This document shows, in pieces, positions 1 to 9,490 of a stretch of 60,276 nt of DNA (position 1 is the first letter of the stretch; the number at the start of each line of letters is the position of its first letter). The notes below the pieces were generated by a model. The model worked only from the letters and a program-made list of their open reading frames with translations. It was not told the origin of the DNA and made no database searches. A program made the position numbers and the translations under genes. Location of the stretch: positions 1 to 60,276 of the forward strand of contig JACQVR010000004.1 in the NCBI GenBank assembly GCA_016209705.1. Direction: 5' to 3'. This DNA comes from Planctomycetota bacterium (GTDB lineage: Bacteria; Planctomycetota; MHYJ01; JACPRB01).

Positions 1-302
1 CCCCCAGCCGTCCATCCGGACGCAACGCCGTCGTTGCGGCCGGACGGACGGCCGATGGCGGCGCCGCCGCAAGGCGGTCCGGGAGTCGTTTCGGCGGCGC
101 GCGTTCGTCCGCGATCCGGCGGGCGGACGAACGCGGAATCCGCCGGCCCGGAACTATCTATTCCCGGTCGCTTCGTGTCTTGGTTTCTTGGTGGTGAATA
201 ACGTCTCGCAAGTAGGCAATAACCGGAAGAGCCGAAAAAACCGGGCGGCGCGAGCGCTGTGGGTTCGTGAAGAAAGAACCGACTTCATTTATGGCGCCAA
301 CG
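1..302. other. Non-coding, hairpin-rich window edge
   Basis: No credible gene is seen here. A hairpin at 7-52 has a 13-bp outer stem with one mismatch (7-19 with 40-52), a 7-bp inner stem (21-27 with 32-38) and a 4-nt loop. A perfect 12-bp stem pairs 101-112 with 123-134 around a 10-nt loop. Neither is followed by a T run, so neither is a classical intrinsic terminator. On the reverse strand, 168-200 reads as a degenerate CACCAAGAAACCAAGACACGAAG-style repeat, a low-complexity type seen between genes of many environmental bacteria. Open frames across the region follow from high GC. Confidence 0.6.
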
Positions 303-396
303 TTTGAACCGCCAAAGCGGCTACATCGCCAAAAAGGCCTCCCAAAACCTTCCGGCAGCGCTTTGGCGTTTTGGCGGTTCACCCAGGAAAGAGGGC
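303..396 (+). repeat. CGCCAAAA-rich hairpin repeat, copy 1
   Basis: This is the first of three copies of an intergenic repeat; the others are at 40439-40549 (+) and 46793-46905 (-). It opens with TTGAACCGCC, carries several CGCCAAAA-like words in the first half and their complement (GCGCTTTGGCG, TTTTGGCGGTT) in the second, so it can fold on itself. It lies 3' of the convergent cyclophilin-HEAT gene. This copy is the most diverged and lacks the AGAGCA..TTTTG..CACGA tail shared by the other two. Confidence 0.75.
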
Positions 397-414
397 CGTG
401 GTTTCCAACGGATC

Positions 415-2418
415 CTACTTCCGAACGGTGGCCCTTTTGATCACGTCCCAGGGCTCGATGCGATCCACGACGTCCAGGCCGCGCACCACTTGCCCGAAGA
501 CCGTATAGAGGCCGTCGAGATGGGGCGCGGGAAGGTGGGTGATGAAGAGTTGGCAGCCTCCGGTGTCGAACCCGGCGGAGCGCGGCATGCCGACCGTTCC
601 GCGCACATACCGGTGTTCGTTGATTTCCGCGCGAAGATTCCAACCCGCGTCGCCCCAGCCGCTGCCCAGCGGGTCGCCTCCCTGGATGACGAAGTTCGAA
701 ACCACGCGATGCCACGGGAGGCCGTCATAGAAGCCCGCTTCCGCCAATCCAACGAAGTTCGCCGCGTGGATCGGAGCCTCGCGGGCGTGGCATTCGATTT
801 CCAGAACGCCCTGGGTCGTATCCAGGACGACCACCGGATTCCTCTGAAAACGGAGGTCGGCGTAGGGGCTGCGGGTGAGGTCCGAGAGACCGGTGTCCGG
901 CGCTTCCACCGCTTCGCCCGGGCGCCGCGCGGAGGCCGCCTTCATCCGAACCGACGGAGCCGGATCGGATGCGACGATTTCCTGGAGGAATTCCGTCATT
1001 TCCGGAAAGCGTCCGAGGAATTCCACGAGCATTTCACGGACTTCGATCCACCGGCGATCCATCGAAGCCCGATAGCATTCCCTGGCCGCCCGAGCGGCTT
1101 CCTGATCCCGCCTCCGTCCCAGCGCCTCGACCGCCGCGGCGCGCTCCGTCACGCTTTCGGCCCGAAGGCCCGCGAGGATCCCGCGGGCTGCGCCCTCGTT
1201 GTTCTCCATCGATCCGAACGCCTCCAGTACGGCGCCGCGCACGCGTTCATCTCGATCGCGGAGCGCGCGCTCCAGAAAACTCATTCCCAAGGCGCCCAGG
1301 CTCCGGGCCGCCTTGACTCCCGCCAACCGCGTGGCCACATGCCGGCTCGAAAGCGCCTCGGCGACCTCCTCGCGGCTCTCCAGCGGACGCATTCGCGTCC
1401 TGGACACCAGCGCGGCTTCCCGGACGGCCGGCGAAGCGTCGGCGGCCAGCGCCGCGAGCGTGGCTTCGTCGCGCGCCGGGCTCGATCCGAGCGACTCCGC
1501 CACGGCCGCCCGCACGTGCCAGGATGGATCCGACGCCAGCGCATGGCGGATCAGGTCGGGGCGATCGAGGAGACCGAGAGCCTTCAGGGCGGCGGTGCGA
1601 ACGGCGCTTTCGGAATCACTCTGGGCGTCGGCCACGACGCCCGCGTACGCCTTGTCTTTCTGCCGGCCCAGCACGGTCACGGCAAAAACGCGGCACCAGG
1701 GATTTCCGTCTTTCGCCAGTTTCAAGAGCGCTTCGACCCGGGCGGCCTCGGGCACCCGCGAATATACGTGGGCTACGCGCCAGCGCACTTCCTCCGCGGG
1801 ATCCGCCGCGGCGTCCCCAAGCGCTTCGATCGCTTCCGCGGAAAGTGGCGGAGGCCGGTCTTCCGGAGCATGCCGGTGCCTCCAGACCGCATGCCACCGG
1901 AAGAGAGCGGTCACCGCCTCCGCCCGAACCACCGCGGAGGGGTCCTTGAGGTACGGAAGCACGAGCCGAGGGGTTTCCTCCATGCCCAATTTCCCGACGG
2001 CTTCCACCGCGCGCTGGCGGACGGTCTCCTCCGCTTCCCTCAGGCCCGCGCTCGCCGCGGCCAAGAGTTCCTGCTCGCGCCCTCTCGTCGCCGCGGGAGC
2101 CCATCCGTATTGCCCCAGGGAGAAGAGCGCGGTTCGCCGCACCAGCGCGGCTGGATCCCGCGCCAGCGCGATCAGTGGATCGACGCCTTCCGGCTTGAGA
2201 ACGCGTCCCCATCCGACGGCGGCACGCCGACGAAGGTCCGGATCGGAAGATCCCGACGCTCGCCGGAACGCCTCCGACGTGGCGTCGCGCGCATCCTCGG
2301 CCTTGGCGAGTTGAGCGCTCACGTCCGGCACGGAGGGACCCGAGGCGTCCTTCTCAAGCTCGGCCACGCCGCCGCAGGAAATCAGCACGAGCGCCGCCGC
2401 GTATCCTGGATATCTCAC
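415..2418 (-). CDS. HEAT-repeat lipoprotein with C-terminal cyclophilin-type peptidyl-prolyl isomerase domain
   Basis: The 667-residue product starts with a short hydrophobic segment ending in a lipobox-like LISC, so it is probably a lipoprotein. About 480 residues of alpha-helical HEAT/PBS-type repeats follow, in which short arginine- and alanine-rich helices repeat roughly every 30 residues. The last about 155 residues are a cyclophilin fold with [27 protein letters not shown] and the TGGCQLFIT region. Cyclophilins isomerise X-Pro bonds; the repeats probably bind client proteins. GTG at 2418 is preferred over upstream TTG at 2454, because a good promoter (TTGACG, N18, TATAAA) occupies 2454-2425 and ends 6 nt before the GTG. 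The gene is divergent from the decarboxylase at 2514. Confidence 0.85.
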   Translation of the reverse strand: MRYPGYAAALVLISCGGVAELEKDASGPSVPDVSAQLAKAEDARDATSEAFRRASGSSDPDLRRRAAVGWGRVLKPEGVDPLIALARDPAALVRRTALFSLGQYGWAPAATRGREQELLAAASAGLREAEETVRQRAVEAVGKLGMEETPRLVLPYLKDPSAVVRAEAVTALFRWHAVWRHRHAPEDRPPPLSAEAIEALGDAAADPAEEVRWRVAHVYSRVPEAARVEALLKLAKDGNPWCRVFAVTVLGRQKDKAYAGVVADAQSDSESAVRTAALKALGLLDRPDLIRHALASDPSWHVRAAVAESLGSSPARDEATLAALAADASPAVREAALVSRTRMRPLESREEVAEALSSRHVATRLAGVKAARSLGALGMSFLERALRDRDERVRGAVLEAFGSMENNEGAARGILAGLRAESVTERAAAVEALGRRRDQEAARAARECYRASMDRRWIEVREMLVEFLGRFPEMTEFLQEIVASDPAPSVRMKAASARRPGEAVEAPDTGLSDLTRSPYADLRFQRNPVVVLDTTQGVLEIECHAREAPIHAANFVGLAEAGFYDGLPWHRVVSNFVIQGGDPLGSGWGDAGWNLRAEINEHRYVRGTVGMPRSAGFDTGGCQLFITHLPAPHLDGLYTVFGQVVRGLDVVDRIEPWDVIKRATVRK

Positions 2419-2454
2419 AGCGTGTTTATACGAGCGGAGGAACAAGCGCGTCAA
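2419..2454 (-). promoter_or_regulatory. Sigma70-type promoter giving a leaderless mRNA
   Basis: On the minus strand, TTGACG (2454-2449), an 18-nt spacer and TATAAA (2430-2425) are followed by 6 nt and then GTG at 2418. With the usual 6-7 nt from the -10 to the start site, transcription begins at the start codon itself. No Shine-Dalgarno sequence is available. Confidence 0.65.
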
Positions 2455-2477
2455 TGCGGGAGCTGGATCGATTCTTT

Positions 2478-2513
2478 TTGACGATATCGATGTCTCCGAT
2501 CCATGATGCGGCC
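2478..2513 (+). promoter_or_regulatory. Promoter of the UDP-glucuronate decarboxylase gene, leaderless geometry
   Basis: TTGACG (2478-2483), an 18-nt spacer and CATGAT (2502-2507, four of six matches to TATAAT) sit 6 nt before ATG 2514. The spacing is identical to that of the divergent promoter at 2454-2419. That supports both calls and the choice of ATG 2514 over the upstream start at 2454. Confidence 0.55.
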
Positions 2514-3446
2514 ATGCGCATCGTCATCACGGGAGGGGCCGGCTTTCTCGGTTCGCACCTGTGCGATCTTTTTCTCGCCGATGGCCACGACGTGGTCGCG
2601 GTGGACAACTTCATCACCGGACGGCGGGAAAATCTGGCTCACCTGGCCTCTCAACCGCGTTTTCGCCTGATGGAGCACAACATTTCTCAACCCGTCGACA
2701 TCGAGGGGCCGGTAGATCGGGTGCTGCATTTCGCGTCCCCCGCCAGTCCGGCCGATTACCTGAATCTGAAAATACAAACGCTCAAAGTCGGTTCGCTGGG
2801 AACGCTCCACGGCTTGGGGTTGGCCAAGGCGAAAGGCGCGCGGTTTCTCTTGGCATCGACGAGCGAGGTCTACGGCGATCCCTTGGTGCATCCGCAGCGG
2901 GAGGATTACTGGGGAAACGTCAACCCGGTCGGCCCGCGCGGCGTGTACGACGAAGCCAAGCGGTTCGCGGAAGCGCTGACGATGGCGTATCACCGCACCC
3001 ACGGCGTTCCCACGAGGATCGCCCGGATCTTCAATACGTACGGGCCTCGCATGAGGCCGAACGACGGCCGCGCCGTCTGCACGTTCATCGCGCAGGCCCT
3101 GCGCGGAGAGAACCTGACCATCCACGGAGACGGCGCCCAGACGCGGAGTTTCTGCTTCGTCAGCGACCTCATCGAAGGGATCCGGCGCCTGCTCGAATCG
3201 GACGAGATCGACCCGGTGAACCTCGGAAACCCCGGGGAAATCCCCGTGATCCAGCTCGCGCGGGAGATTCTCGCACTGGCGGATTCCTCGAGCTGTATCG
3301 TCCATGTCGATCGGCCGGTGGACGACCCGGCCCGGAGGCGCCCCGATATCTCGAAGGCGCGCGCCGTGTTGGGATGGGAACCGCGCGTGAACCGCCGGGA
3401 GGGATTGAAGCGGACGATCGATTACTTTCGCCGGCTCCTGGGATAG
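2514..3446 (+). CDS. UDP-glucuronate decarboxylase (UDP-xylose synthase), SDR family
   Basis: The 310-residue extended short-chain dehydrogenase has the NAD-binding GGAGFLGSH motif at its N-terminus, the STSEVYGDP segment, the catalytic YDEAK (YxxxK) motif and [12 protein letters not shown]. These are characteristic of bacterial UXS enzymes, which convert UDP-glucuronate to UDP-xylose for polysaccharide or LPS synthesis. ATG 2514 directly precedes the Rossmann motif; the twenty codons upstream are promoter sequence. It converges with the 3448-3921 gene with one base between the stops. A UDP-glucose 4-epimerase-like role cannot be excluded from sequence alone, but the UXS signature is strong. 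Confidence 0.88.
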   Translation: MRIVITGGAGFLGSHLCDLFLADGHDVVAVDNFITGRRENLAHLASQPRFRLMEHNISQPVDIEGPVDRVLHFASPASPADYLNLKIQTLKVGSLGTLHGLGLAKAKGARFLLASTSEVYGDPLVHPQREDYWGNVNPVGPRGVYDEAKRFAEALTMAYHRTHGVPTRIARIFNTYGPRMRPNDGRAVCTFIAQALRGENLTIHGDGAQTRSFCFVSDLIEGIRRLLESDEIDPVNLGNPGEIPVIQLAREILALADSSSCIVHVDRPVDDPARRRPDISKARAVLGWEPRVNRREGLKRTIDYFRRLLG

Positions 3447-3447
3447 C

Positions 3448-3921
3448 TCATTCGAGCGGGCCGAACTCCCGCAACACCGCGTCCTGGCGCGGATCGATGT
3501 GCGTCCCCGATCTCACCCGCGACAGCATCGCCAGTCGAAGGGGAGAGCGAGGGATGACCGCCAGGCAATACAAGGCATGAGCCGAGAAATCGCAGCAATC
3601 GGCGTCTTCCACTTCCACTCCGAAGACGATCTCGTCCCAGGTCTTCTTGACCGCGTGAACGTCGATCTTCTCCCAGCCGACCTTGCCCAGGAACGCCGCG
3701 ACAACCATGTGCCGGTCGAAATCGACGAAGGGAGCTCGGCGGCCCTTGCCCGCATGGCGTTCCCACACCTCGGCCCACGCGCGCGAATCCGTGATGCGCA
3801 GGAATTCCGGAGTCTCGAGGTTCGAGGACTCTCCGCACCACGCGTGAACCACGGGAACGTCTTCCGCCGCCGGCGGGGAATCCTGGAGACACGCGAGGGC
3901 CCACAGGATGATGATGGACAT
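3448..3921 (-). CDS. Secreted or lipoprotein PrcB-like domain protein
   Basis: This 157-residue protein has a very short hydrophobic start (IIILWALACL) with a cysteine that could be lipidated. The segment around FVDFDRHMVVAAFLG resembles the PrcB C-terminal domain, a small fold found in secreted proteins and protease-complex subunits. A tryptophan-rich helix (RAWAEVWERHAG) precedes it, as in that family. The molecular function is unknown. ATG 3921 is well supported by GGAGGG six bases upstream. Unlike several neighbours, this gene uses a normal Shine-Dalgarno site. A -10-like TATTAT lies further upstream near 3946. Confidence 0.65.
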   Translation of the reverse strand: MSIIILWALACLQDSPPAAEDVPVVHAWCGESSNLETPEFLRITDSRAWAEVWERHAGKGRRAPFVDFDRHMVVAAFLGKVGWEKIDVHAVKKTWDEIVFGVEVEDADCCDFSAHALYCLAVIPRSPLRLAMLSRVRSGTHIDPRQDAVLREFGPLE

Positions 3922-3985
3922 GAACTTCCCTCCAACCTGGGATAATATCCCTCTTAGGATACCCAGTGCGTGCGAAAGTTCAAGT

Positions 3986-4016
3986 GTTACAAAATATTCT
4001 CAAAACTTATCGTAAC
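3986..4016 (+). repeat. 31-bp AT-rich palindrome, single unit
   Basis: One unit of a 31-bp imperfect palindrome with GTTAC at the left end and GTAAC at the right end, around a TCTCAAAAC centre. It is AT-rich in a GC-rich genome. Related units occur at 16859-16920, 20621-20651 and 27317-27410. Here it ends about 38 bp before the predicted transcription start of the SurA-like gene, where an activator or repressor would bind. Confidence 0.85.
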
Positions 4017-4068
4017 TGATGGGAATCCGGCGCCGGATTGTTATAATCCGCGCTTTTCTGGGCCGCTT

Positions 4069-4974
4069 ATGCGATCTCTTTTGGCGCTGGCGGCGGTCGT
4101 CGCCGTCGGCTGCGGGCCGACTCCGCTGCGTCCCGCTCCGGAATCCGTCCCTCCGTCCCGCCGCGAGGCGGAGGACCGCATCGTCGCGTTCATGGATGAA
4201 ACCCCCATTCACTGGCGGGACGTCGTCCGCCATGCGTACCAGACCCATCGCAAGCTGCTCATCGACCAGTACATCGCCTGGAAGCTTCGCGACAACCGGG
4301 CTCGCGACCTGGGCCTTCGCAACACCCCCGAGGAGCTCGAAGCACGAGCCCGCGCCCACGTCCAGATGATCCGCCGCCTCCAGGGCGAGGAAACGATCCG
4401 GCGGCAACTCAGCGAGAGCCGCCTCACCGAGGAAGCGTACGTCGAGCATCTGGCGGCCCGGACGGATTTCTCCGATCGACTCATCTCGGAAAAGCTGTTT
4501 TTTCACACCGTTCTGGCCGAAGCGTCGATCGAGATCGACACGTTCGCCTTCGCGGACGAGAACGACGCGCGCGCCTTCGCCGAGCTGGCGTCCCGGCACT
4601 CCTTCGACGAGGCCCAGGAACACCTGCGCCGATCCACGGATCGAGGTCCGTCGGCCCAATGGCCCCGATACCGATTCTCGCGGGGGCTGGCTCCCGACGC
4701 CATCGCCGACGCCCCGGGACTCGAAGAGCGACTCCTGGAGATGAAGGCGGGCGAGACGACCGGCGTCCAAAAAACGGCGAGCCATCTCGCCATCGTGATT
4801 CACGTGGTGAACGTGCATCCTCCGTCGTCAGCGTCGGGTTCCGAACTCGGGAAGCGGGTCCTGGCGGAGGTTCTGCGGCAGCCGCCCAGCGATGCGCAGC
4901 TCGGGCGTTGGATGCAACGACTCTTCAAGGGGAGAACGATACGGTATGAAGATCGGGATACCCAGGGAAATTAA
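4069..4974 (+). CDS. SurA/PrsA-like periplasmic chaperone lipoprotein
   Basis: This 301-residue protein begins with a lipoprotein signal (LLALAAVVAVGC). It has the layout of SurA/parvulin chaperones: a helical N-domain that starts after a VAFMDETPI-type strand, a long charged helical stretch, then a degenerate rotamase-like region (about residues 150-250). The parvulin active-site pattern is weak, so it may be a chaperone without isomerase activity. ATG 4069 is chosen because it directly starts the signal peptide; the frame extends to 3970 but would translate the palindrome. A TATAAT at 4042-4047 is a likely -10. The last 28 bases overlap the start of the alanine dehydrogenase gene. Confidence 0.7.
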   Translation: MRSLLALAAVVAVGCGPTPLRPAPESVPPSRREAEDRIVAFMDETPIHWRDVVRHAYQTHRKLLIDQYIAWKLRDNRARDLGLRNTPEELEARARAHVQMIRRLQGEETIRRQLSESRLTEEAYVEHLAARTDFSDRLISEKLFFHTVLAEASIEIDTFAFADENDARAFAELASRHSFDEAQEHLRRSTDRGPSAQWPRYRFSRGLAPDAIADAPGLEERLLEMKAGETTGVQKTASHLAIVIHVVNVHPPSSASGSELGKRVLAEVLRQPPSDAQLGRWMQRLFKGRTIRYEDRDTQGN

Positions 4975-6061
4975 GGCGGACGAATACCGCGTGGCGATCG
5001 TCCCCGCCGGCGTGGACGCGCTGGTCCGGGCCGGTCACGCCGTGCTGATCGAGAAAGGCGCCGGCGACGGCTCGGGCATCGAGGACGCCGCGTACGAAAG
5101 GGCCGGCGCCTCCATCATTCCGACCCGCGAGGACCTCTTCGGCGCCGCCGAGCTCATCCTCAAGGTCAAGGAACCCCAGGAGGAGGAATTCAAACTCATT
5201 CAACCCGGCCATATCATGTTCACCTACTTTCACTTCGCCTCTTCCCGCGCTTTGACGGAGGCCATGACCCGATCGAAGGCGACTTGCATCGCCTATGAAA
5301 CGGTGGAGCGCCCCGACACGTCCCTGCCGCTTTTGACGCCGATGAGCGAGGTGGCGGGACGAATGGCCGTCCAGGAGGGGGCCAAGTTTCTGGAAAAGCC
5401 CATGGAGGGACGAGGCATCCTCCTGGCCGGCGTTCCGGGCGTGGCTCCGGCCATCGTGGTCATCATCGGCGGGGGCGTCGTCGGTTCCAACGCCGCCCGC
5501 ATCGCGGCGGGGTTGGGCGCCCGCGTGTACATTCTGGACATCAACCTCAATCGCCTGCGTTACCTCTCCGAAATCATGCCGCCCAACGTCGTGACGCTCA
5601 TGTCCAATCCGTACAACCTGTCCGACCTGCTCCGGCAGGCGGATCTGGTGATCGGCGCCATCCTGATTCCCGGGGCGAAGGCGCCCAAACTGATCCGCCG
5701 CTCCGACCTGAAATCAATGAAGCGCCGGGCCGTGCTCGTCGACGTAGCCATCGATCAGGGAGGATGCGCCGAGACGTCCCGCCCCACGACCCATTCCAAG
5801 CCGATCTACATCGAAGAGGACATCGTTCACTACTGCGTTACCAATATTCCCGGCGCCGTCGGGACCACATCCACGTACGCCCTGACGAACGTGACCCTTC
5901 CCTACGTGCTGGACGTGGCGAACAAAGGATGGGCGGGCGCGGCGCGGGACGGCCTGGCGATTCGAAAGGGACTCAACGTGATTCAAGGGCGGATTTGCCA
6001 CGCGGGCGTGGCCGACGCCTTCGGCCTTTCCTTTACGCCGGTCGAGAACATGATCGCCTAG
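4946..6061 (+). CDS. ald: Alanine dehydrogenase
   Basis: The 371-residue product matches family length. It catalyses reversible NAD-dependent oxidative deamination of L-alanine to pyruvate and ammonium. Lys75 (in LKVKEP) and His96 (in FTYFHF) fall at the known catalytic positions. MSEVAGRMA and a GGGVVGSNAA Rossmann motif follow, and PGAVGTTSTYALTN is near the C-terminus. ATG 4946 overlaps the preceding lipoprotein gene by 28 bases, which suggests translational coupling. The stop codon lies at the edge of a hairpin repeat (6058-6096). Confidence 0.95.
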   Translation: MKIGIPREIKADEYRVAIVPAGVDALVRAGHAVLIEKGAGDGSGIEDAAYERAGASIIPTREDLFGAAELILKVKEPQEEEFKLIQPGHIMFTYFHFASSRALTEAMTRSKATCIAYETVERPDTSLPLLTPMSEVAGRMAVQEGAKFLEKPMEGRGILLAGVPGVAPAIVVIIGGGVVGSNAARIAAGLGARVYILDINLNRLRYLSEIMPPNVVTLMSNPYNLSDLLRQADLVIGAILIPGAKAPKLIRRSDLKSMKRRAVLVDVAIDQGGCAETSRPTTHSKPIYIEEDIVHYCVTNIPGAVGTTSTYALTNVTLPYVLDVANKGWAGAARDGLAIRKGLNVIQGRICHAGVADAFGLSFTPVENMIA

Positions 6062-6096
6062 GCGCGCGACGACACCTTACGCCGATGCGCTCCTAA
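6058..6096 (-). repeat. 39-nt stop-codon hairpin repeat, copy 1
   Basis: CTAGGCGCGCG and TGCGCTCCTAA arms flank a 17-nt loop with CGACACCTTACGCCGA. The same element, in reverse orientation and with a perfect 11-bp stem, is at 31060-31098. The first base triplets overlap the ald stop codon (TAG at 6059-6061). It may act as a 3' stabiliser or factor-dependent terminator; there is no T run. Confidence 0.7.
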
Positions 6097-6187
6097 CCAA
6101 CGAAAGAACCCGTTTCTCCGCGTTGATCGTCCTGATAGAATCCGTCCGAACGACGATGAAGCGGCCGCGCCGGAGGGGACTCGCGCG

Positions 6188-6463
6188 ATGACGGCAGACT
6201 CTCTGTCCAGCCCGCCGCCCTTCGTGATCACGCTCATCGTCGGCCTGTCCATTCTCCTTCAACTGACGGCGGCCGGCCTCGCGTTTCGATTGAGGGCCAT
6301 CCGCGGACGCCGCTGGGCGGGCTTGTTGATCGCGATCGCGCTGATGCTGCTGACGGTTCAGAAAGGAATCGTCTTCACACTTCCCGCTCCGCCCGAACCG
6401 CTTCCCTCCCCCGAGCCCCAGGAAACGAAGATGGTGACCGATCCTCAGGAGTACGCGTTATGA
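6188..6463 (+). CDS. Small two-helix membrane protein, sensor-kinase-N-terminus-like
   Basis: The 91-residue protein has two transmembrane helices (about residues 11-35 and 44-64) joined by an arginine-rich turn (RLRAIRGRRWAG), then a proline-rich C-terminal tail. The paired-helix pattern resembles the N-terminal membrane module of some histidine kinases, but no kinase domain follows. Its stop overlaps the start of the TonB receptor gene by 4 bases (ATGA), so the two are co-translated. A possible -10 (TAGAAT) lies near 6136. It may be a membrane partner of the signalling genes downstream; the function is unknown. Confidence 0.6.
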   Translation: MTADSLSSPPPFVITLIVGLSILLQLTAAGLAFRLRAIRGRRWAGLLIAIALMLLTVQKGIVFTLPAPPEPLPSPEPQETKMVTDPQEYAL

Positions 6464-8460
6464 CCCCCGCAGCATCCGCGCGGACCCTTGCGGTGATCGC
6501 GCTCGGCGTCGGCTGCTCGTTCGCCGCGTCGTGGGCCCAGGATTCGGGGCCGCAGGAACAAGATCCTGCCAAGATCCTCGAGGATATGTACTTCAACGAG
6601 AAAGCCCTCTTTCAAAAGATTCCCGACGTGGTCACGCCCACCCGCACCAGCCGCTCGATCACCCGGTCCTCCGCGGCCGTCAGCATCCTCACAGGAGAAC
6701 AAATCCGGCGTTCGGGCTTCCCCCGACTCTCGGACGCCATGCGCATGGCGCCCGGAGCCGAGGTGGTGCGTTCCTTCTCGACGGAATCCAACGTGTCCTT
6801 CCGGGGTTTTTACGGGGCCGCCGGAACGAGTTCGGGCGTCCTCCTCCTCATCGACGGGCGGCCCGTGTACCTCGACTTCTCGGGCGAGAACAACTGGGAC
6901 AACCTTCCCATCGCTCTGGAAGACATCGAACGCATCGAGATCATCCGCGGACCCGGCTCCTTCCTGTACGGTCCCAACGCCATGCACGGCGTGGTCAACG
7001 TCATCACGAGGCGCGCGCATGACGTCGTTCGGGGCACTCCGGAACCCTACGACGTGGAACTGTCCACCACGCTGGGATCCACGTTCACGACGATCTCGAA
7101 CCTTCGAGCCGCCTACGCCGCGGAGACGTGGGGGGCGCGCCTGACGGCCGGGTGGGACGACATCGGCGAATATTCCGACCGGGGAGCGCGGATCAAGGAA
7201 ATGGGGTTCATGAATTTCGTGGCCCACAAAAACCTGGGCGGGGACAGCGGCGTGGAGCTCCACGGCGGCGCCCACGACGGCAAGTACGAGTCGGTGCGCG
7301 CGGGAAATCTGTTCGTGGACCTTCACCGCGAGTACGGGAAGGCCAATTTCTGGACCGGAGGCCTTCATGTCCAGTTCATCTACGACCAGCTTCACGCGGA
7401 AGTGGAAAACCTGAATGTGCAGCTCGTGCCGCCCGGATCCCGCGTGGCCGCGTACACCACGAACTTCGACGCGCATTACTCCGTCGATTTTCCGCTCGGA
7501 GGCGAGCACACGCTGACCGGTGGCGTCGGCCTGATCTTCAATCGCGGCGAGTCGGATGAAATCATCGACGGCAGCGAACACCAATGGCGGCCGGCCGCCT
7601 ACGTCCAGGATGAATGGACGCTGGCCGAAAACGTGTTCCTGACGACCGGCCTCCGCTTCGACCGCCATCCCGAGGCCAAGGAACAATGGAGTCCCCAGGC
7701 CTCGCTCGTCTACCTACCCGAGGAAGCTCATACGCTGCGGGCTTCCGTGAAATCCGGCTTTCGCAACCCGAGTTTCATCGAATCCTTCGTGAATCTCCTG
7801 TCGCAACCCTTCCCTTCGGCCGACGTTCCTCCCCCCTTCTCTCAGGTCCAGGTGCAGTTCGTGCCGTCGGACGATCTGGAAAGCGAGAAGATGCTTTCGT
7901 ATCAAGCCGGATATTCCGGACGATGGCTCGACCGGGTCAAGATCGGCGTTGATTTCTACTACAATCTGATCGACGACATCATCGACGCGCAAACGATCGG
8001 CGCCGTTCCCATCAGCGTGAGCACTATCCTCCAGACCCGCCGATTCGAGAACGGCACGAATCTGCGGGCTTTCGGGTACGAGGTTTCGCCGGAATTCCTG
8101 CTGACCGACACCGTCTCCTTGTGGAGCAACTTCGCCTGGCAGCGCGTGACGGACCGCAAGACCGGCGACCGGTTCCTTCAGGCGCCCAAGCACAAGGGGA
8201 ACGTGGGCTTGCGCGCCAACTTCCCGGACCAGCGGCTCCTGGCCGACATCTGGGTGAACCACTTCGGGCGCACCGAGTTCGGAGGGGATTTCCCGGGGAT
8301 CCTCGAGACGCGCCAAACCCTGAATTTTCGCCTGGCCTTGCGACTCACCCACGTGGAGCTGTGGGCCGCGGTCACGAATCTCACCCACGACGTGCACCTG
8401 GAGGTCCCGGGGGGCGAGGAATTCGGCCGTGAATTCTTCGTGGGTTTTCAGGTGCATTGA
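6460..8460 (+). CDS. TonB-dependent outer-membrane receptor
   Basis: The 666-residue protein has a signal peptide (ALGVGCSFAASWAQ) and a plug domain at about residues 50-190 with SILTGEQIRRSGF, LLLIDGRPVYLD, ERIEIIRGPGSFLYG and ANAMHGVVNVITRR-like segments. A long beta-barrel with the TonB-receptor C-terminal layout follows. It would import a ligand across the outer membrane using TonB-ExbBD energy; the substrate cannot be read from sequence. It is followed 34 bp later by a periplasmic binding protein and then a sensor kinase, so it may feed a signalling pathway rather than only nutrient uptake. Confidence 0.9.
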   Translation: MTPAASARTLAVIALGVGCSFAASWAQDSGPQEQDPAKILEDMYFNEKALFQKIPDVVTPTRTSRSITRSSAAVSILTGEQIRRSGFPRLSDAMRMAPGAEVVRSFSTESNVSFRGFYGAAGTSSGVLLLIDGRPVYLDFSGENNWDNLPIALEDIERIEIIRGPGSFLYGPNAMHGVVNVITRRAHDVVRGTPEPYDVELSTTLGSTFTTISNLRAAYAAETWGARLTAGWDDIGEYSDRGARIKEMGFMNFVAHKNLGGDSGVELHGGAHDGKYESVRAGNLFVDLHREYGKANFWTGGLHVQFIYDQLHAEVENLNVQLVPPGSRVAAYTTNFDAHYSVDFPLGGEHTLTGGVGLIFNRGESDEIIDGSEHQWRPAAYVQDEWTLAENVFLTTGLRFDRHPEAKEQWSPQASLVYLPEEAHTLRASVKSGFRNPSFIESFVNLLSQPFPSADVPPPFSQVQVQFVPSDDLESEKMLSYQAGYSGRWLDRVKIGVDFYYNLIDDIIDAQTIGAVPISVSTILQTRRFENGTNLRAFGYEVSPEFLLTDTVSLWSNFAWQRVTDRKTGDRFLQAPKHKGNVGLRANFPDQRLLADIWVNHFGRTEFGGDFPGILETRQTLNFRLALRLTHVELWAAVTNLTHDVHLEVPGGEEFGREFFVGFQVH

Positions 8461-8494
8461 TGGCGCGCTTCGGTCAGCGACGTGAACGCCTGAC

Positions 8495-9490
8495 ATGTAT
8501 TGTTTCCTCTGGCTGCCGGTGATCGCGGGCTTCCCTCTTCTGAAGGGCGCCCCTCTCCAGGAACGGTCCCAACCGACCGGTCCGGTGGCCATTTTGCTGT
8601 CGAGCGACATCCCCGAATACCGGAAGGCGCTCCAGGATATCCTCGATACCCTGGATAGCCGGTCCCCTTCGGTGAACCCGCGGGTCTTCCGGCTGAACGG
8701 AAAGAACTACAAGGCGCCGGAAGCCGGAAAAATCCTCGAAGAAGCGCGGGGGCATCATCCCACCCTCTATGTCGCCATCGGCGTCGAAGCCACGTTCCTC
8801 CTCCTCCAGAACAAGATCCAGGAACCGATCCTTTTCTCCCACTTGCCCGACTCCATGGCCAAGACCATCAAGGGCCAACAGAACCGAAACCTGTGGCACA
8901 ACGTGGGCGGCGTGTCGCTGGGAGACCACGGGTGCGCCCTGGAAGCGTTGCGAGGCCTGCCGTCCCTGTTTTCGGAAGGCAAGGCCCTGCGCGTCGGGAT
9001 CCTATACAGCAAACACAACGAGAGATTGATGGACGAGCTGCGGGAGGCGGCCGCGGGGTTGAAACTGGACCTGCATCCCGAGCTGCTGGACTCGGCGGAA
9101 GCCGCGGGCCGCGCCATCCGAAATCTCGCCGAGGAGATCAAGGTCGACGTGATGCTGATTCCGAAGGATCCGATTGCCTCCCTGCCGGAGGTTCGCCGGC
9201 GCGCCCTGGAGGTGGCCACGGGGGAACGCAACATCCCCGTGGTGACCATCCACGAATCGGACCTTCCGAAGGGGGCGCTGGCGGTTGTGGACACCGATCT
9301 GGCGGCGCTTTCCAAGCAGGCCGCTGATTCATGCATTCGATGGCTGAACTCGGACGCAAAGGAGCCCTTCGCGATTGAGGCGCCCTCGCCCGAAAAATTC
9401 ATCCGCCGCTTCAACAAGAGGATCGGCCAACAGCTCGGAATCAAGCCGCCCGAGAGGGGCGGATGGGAAATCGCGGAGCCGAACCCGTAG
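8495..9490 (+). CDS. ABC_sub_bind-family periplasmic binding protein
   Basis: The 331-residue protein has a short signal peptide, then an ABC transporter substrate-binding fold of the ABC_sub_bind family. VAILLSSDIPEYRKAL opens the first lobe; RVGILYSKHN and GALAVVDTDLAALSKQAAD belong to the second. No ABC permease or ATPase gene is adjacent. The neighbours are a TonB receptor and a histidine kinase, so it may present a ligand to the kinase. Its TAG stop is inside the left arm of a strong hairpin (9488-9533). Confidence 0.8.
   Translation: MYCFLWLPVIAGFPLLKGAPLQERSQPTGPVAILLSSDIPEYRKALQDILDTLDSRSPSVNPRVFRLNGKNYKAPEAGKILEEARGHHPTLYVAIGVEATFLLLQNKIQEPILFSHLPDSMAKTIKGQQNRNLWHNVGGVSLGDHGCALEALRGLPSLFSEGKALRVGILYSKHNERLMDELREAAAGLKLDLHPELLDSAEAAGRAIRNLAEEIKVDVMLIPKDPIASLPEVRRRALEVATGERNIPVVTIHESDLPKGALAVVDTDLAALSKQAADSCIRWLNSDAKEPFAIEAPSPEKFIRRFNKRIGQQLGIKPPERGGWEIAEPNP

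Noticed and set aside
304..2481. Very long plus-strand open frame opposite the HEAT/cyclophilin gene
   Set aside because: Its translation is Arg/Pro/Gly-rich with no domain pattern; the minus-strand frame has clear HEAT and cyclophilin motifs and a promoter.
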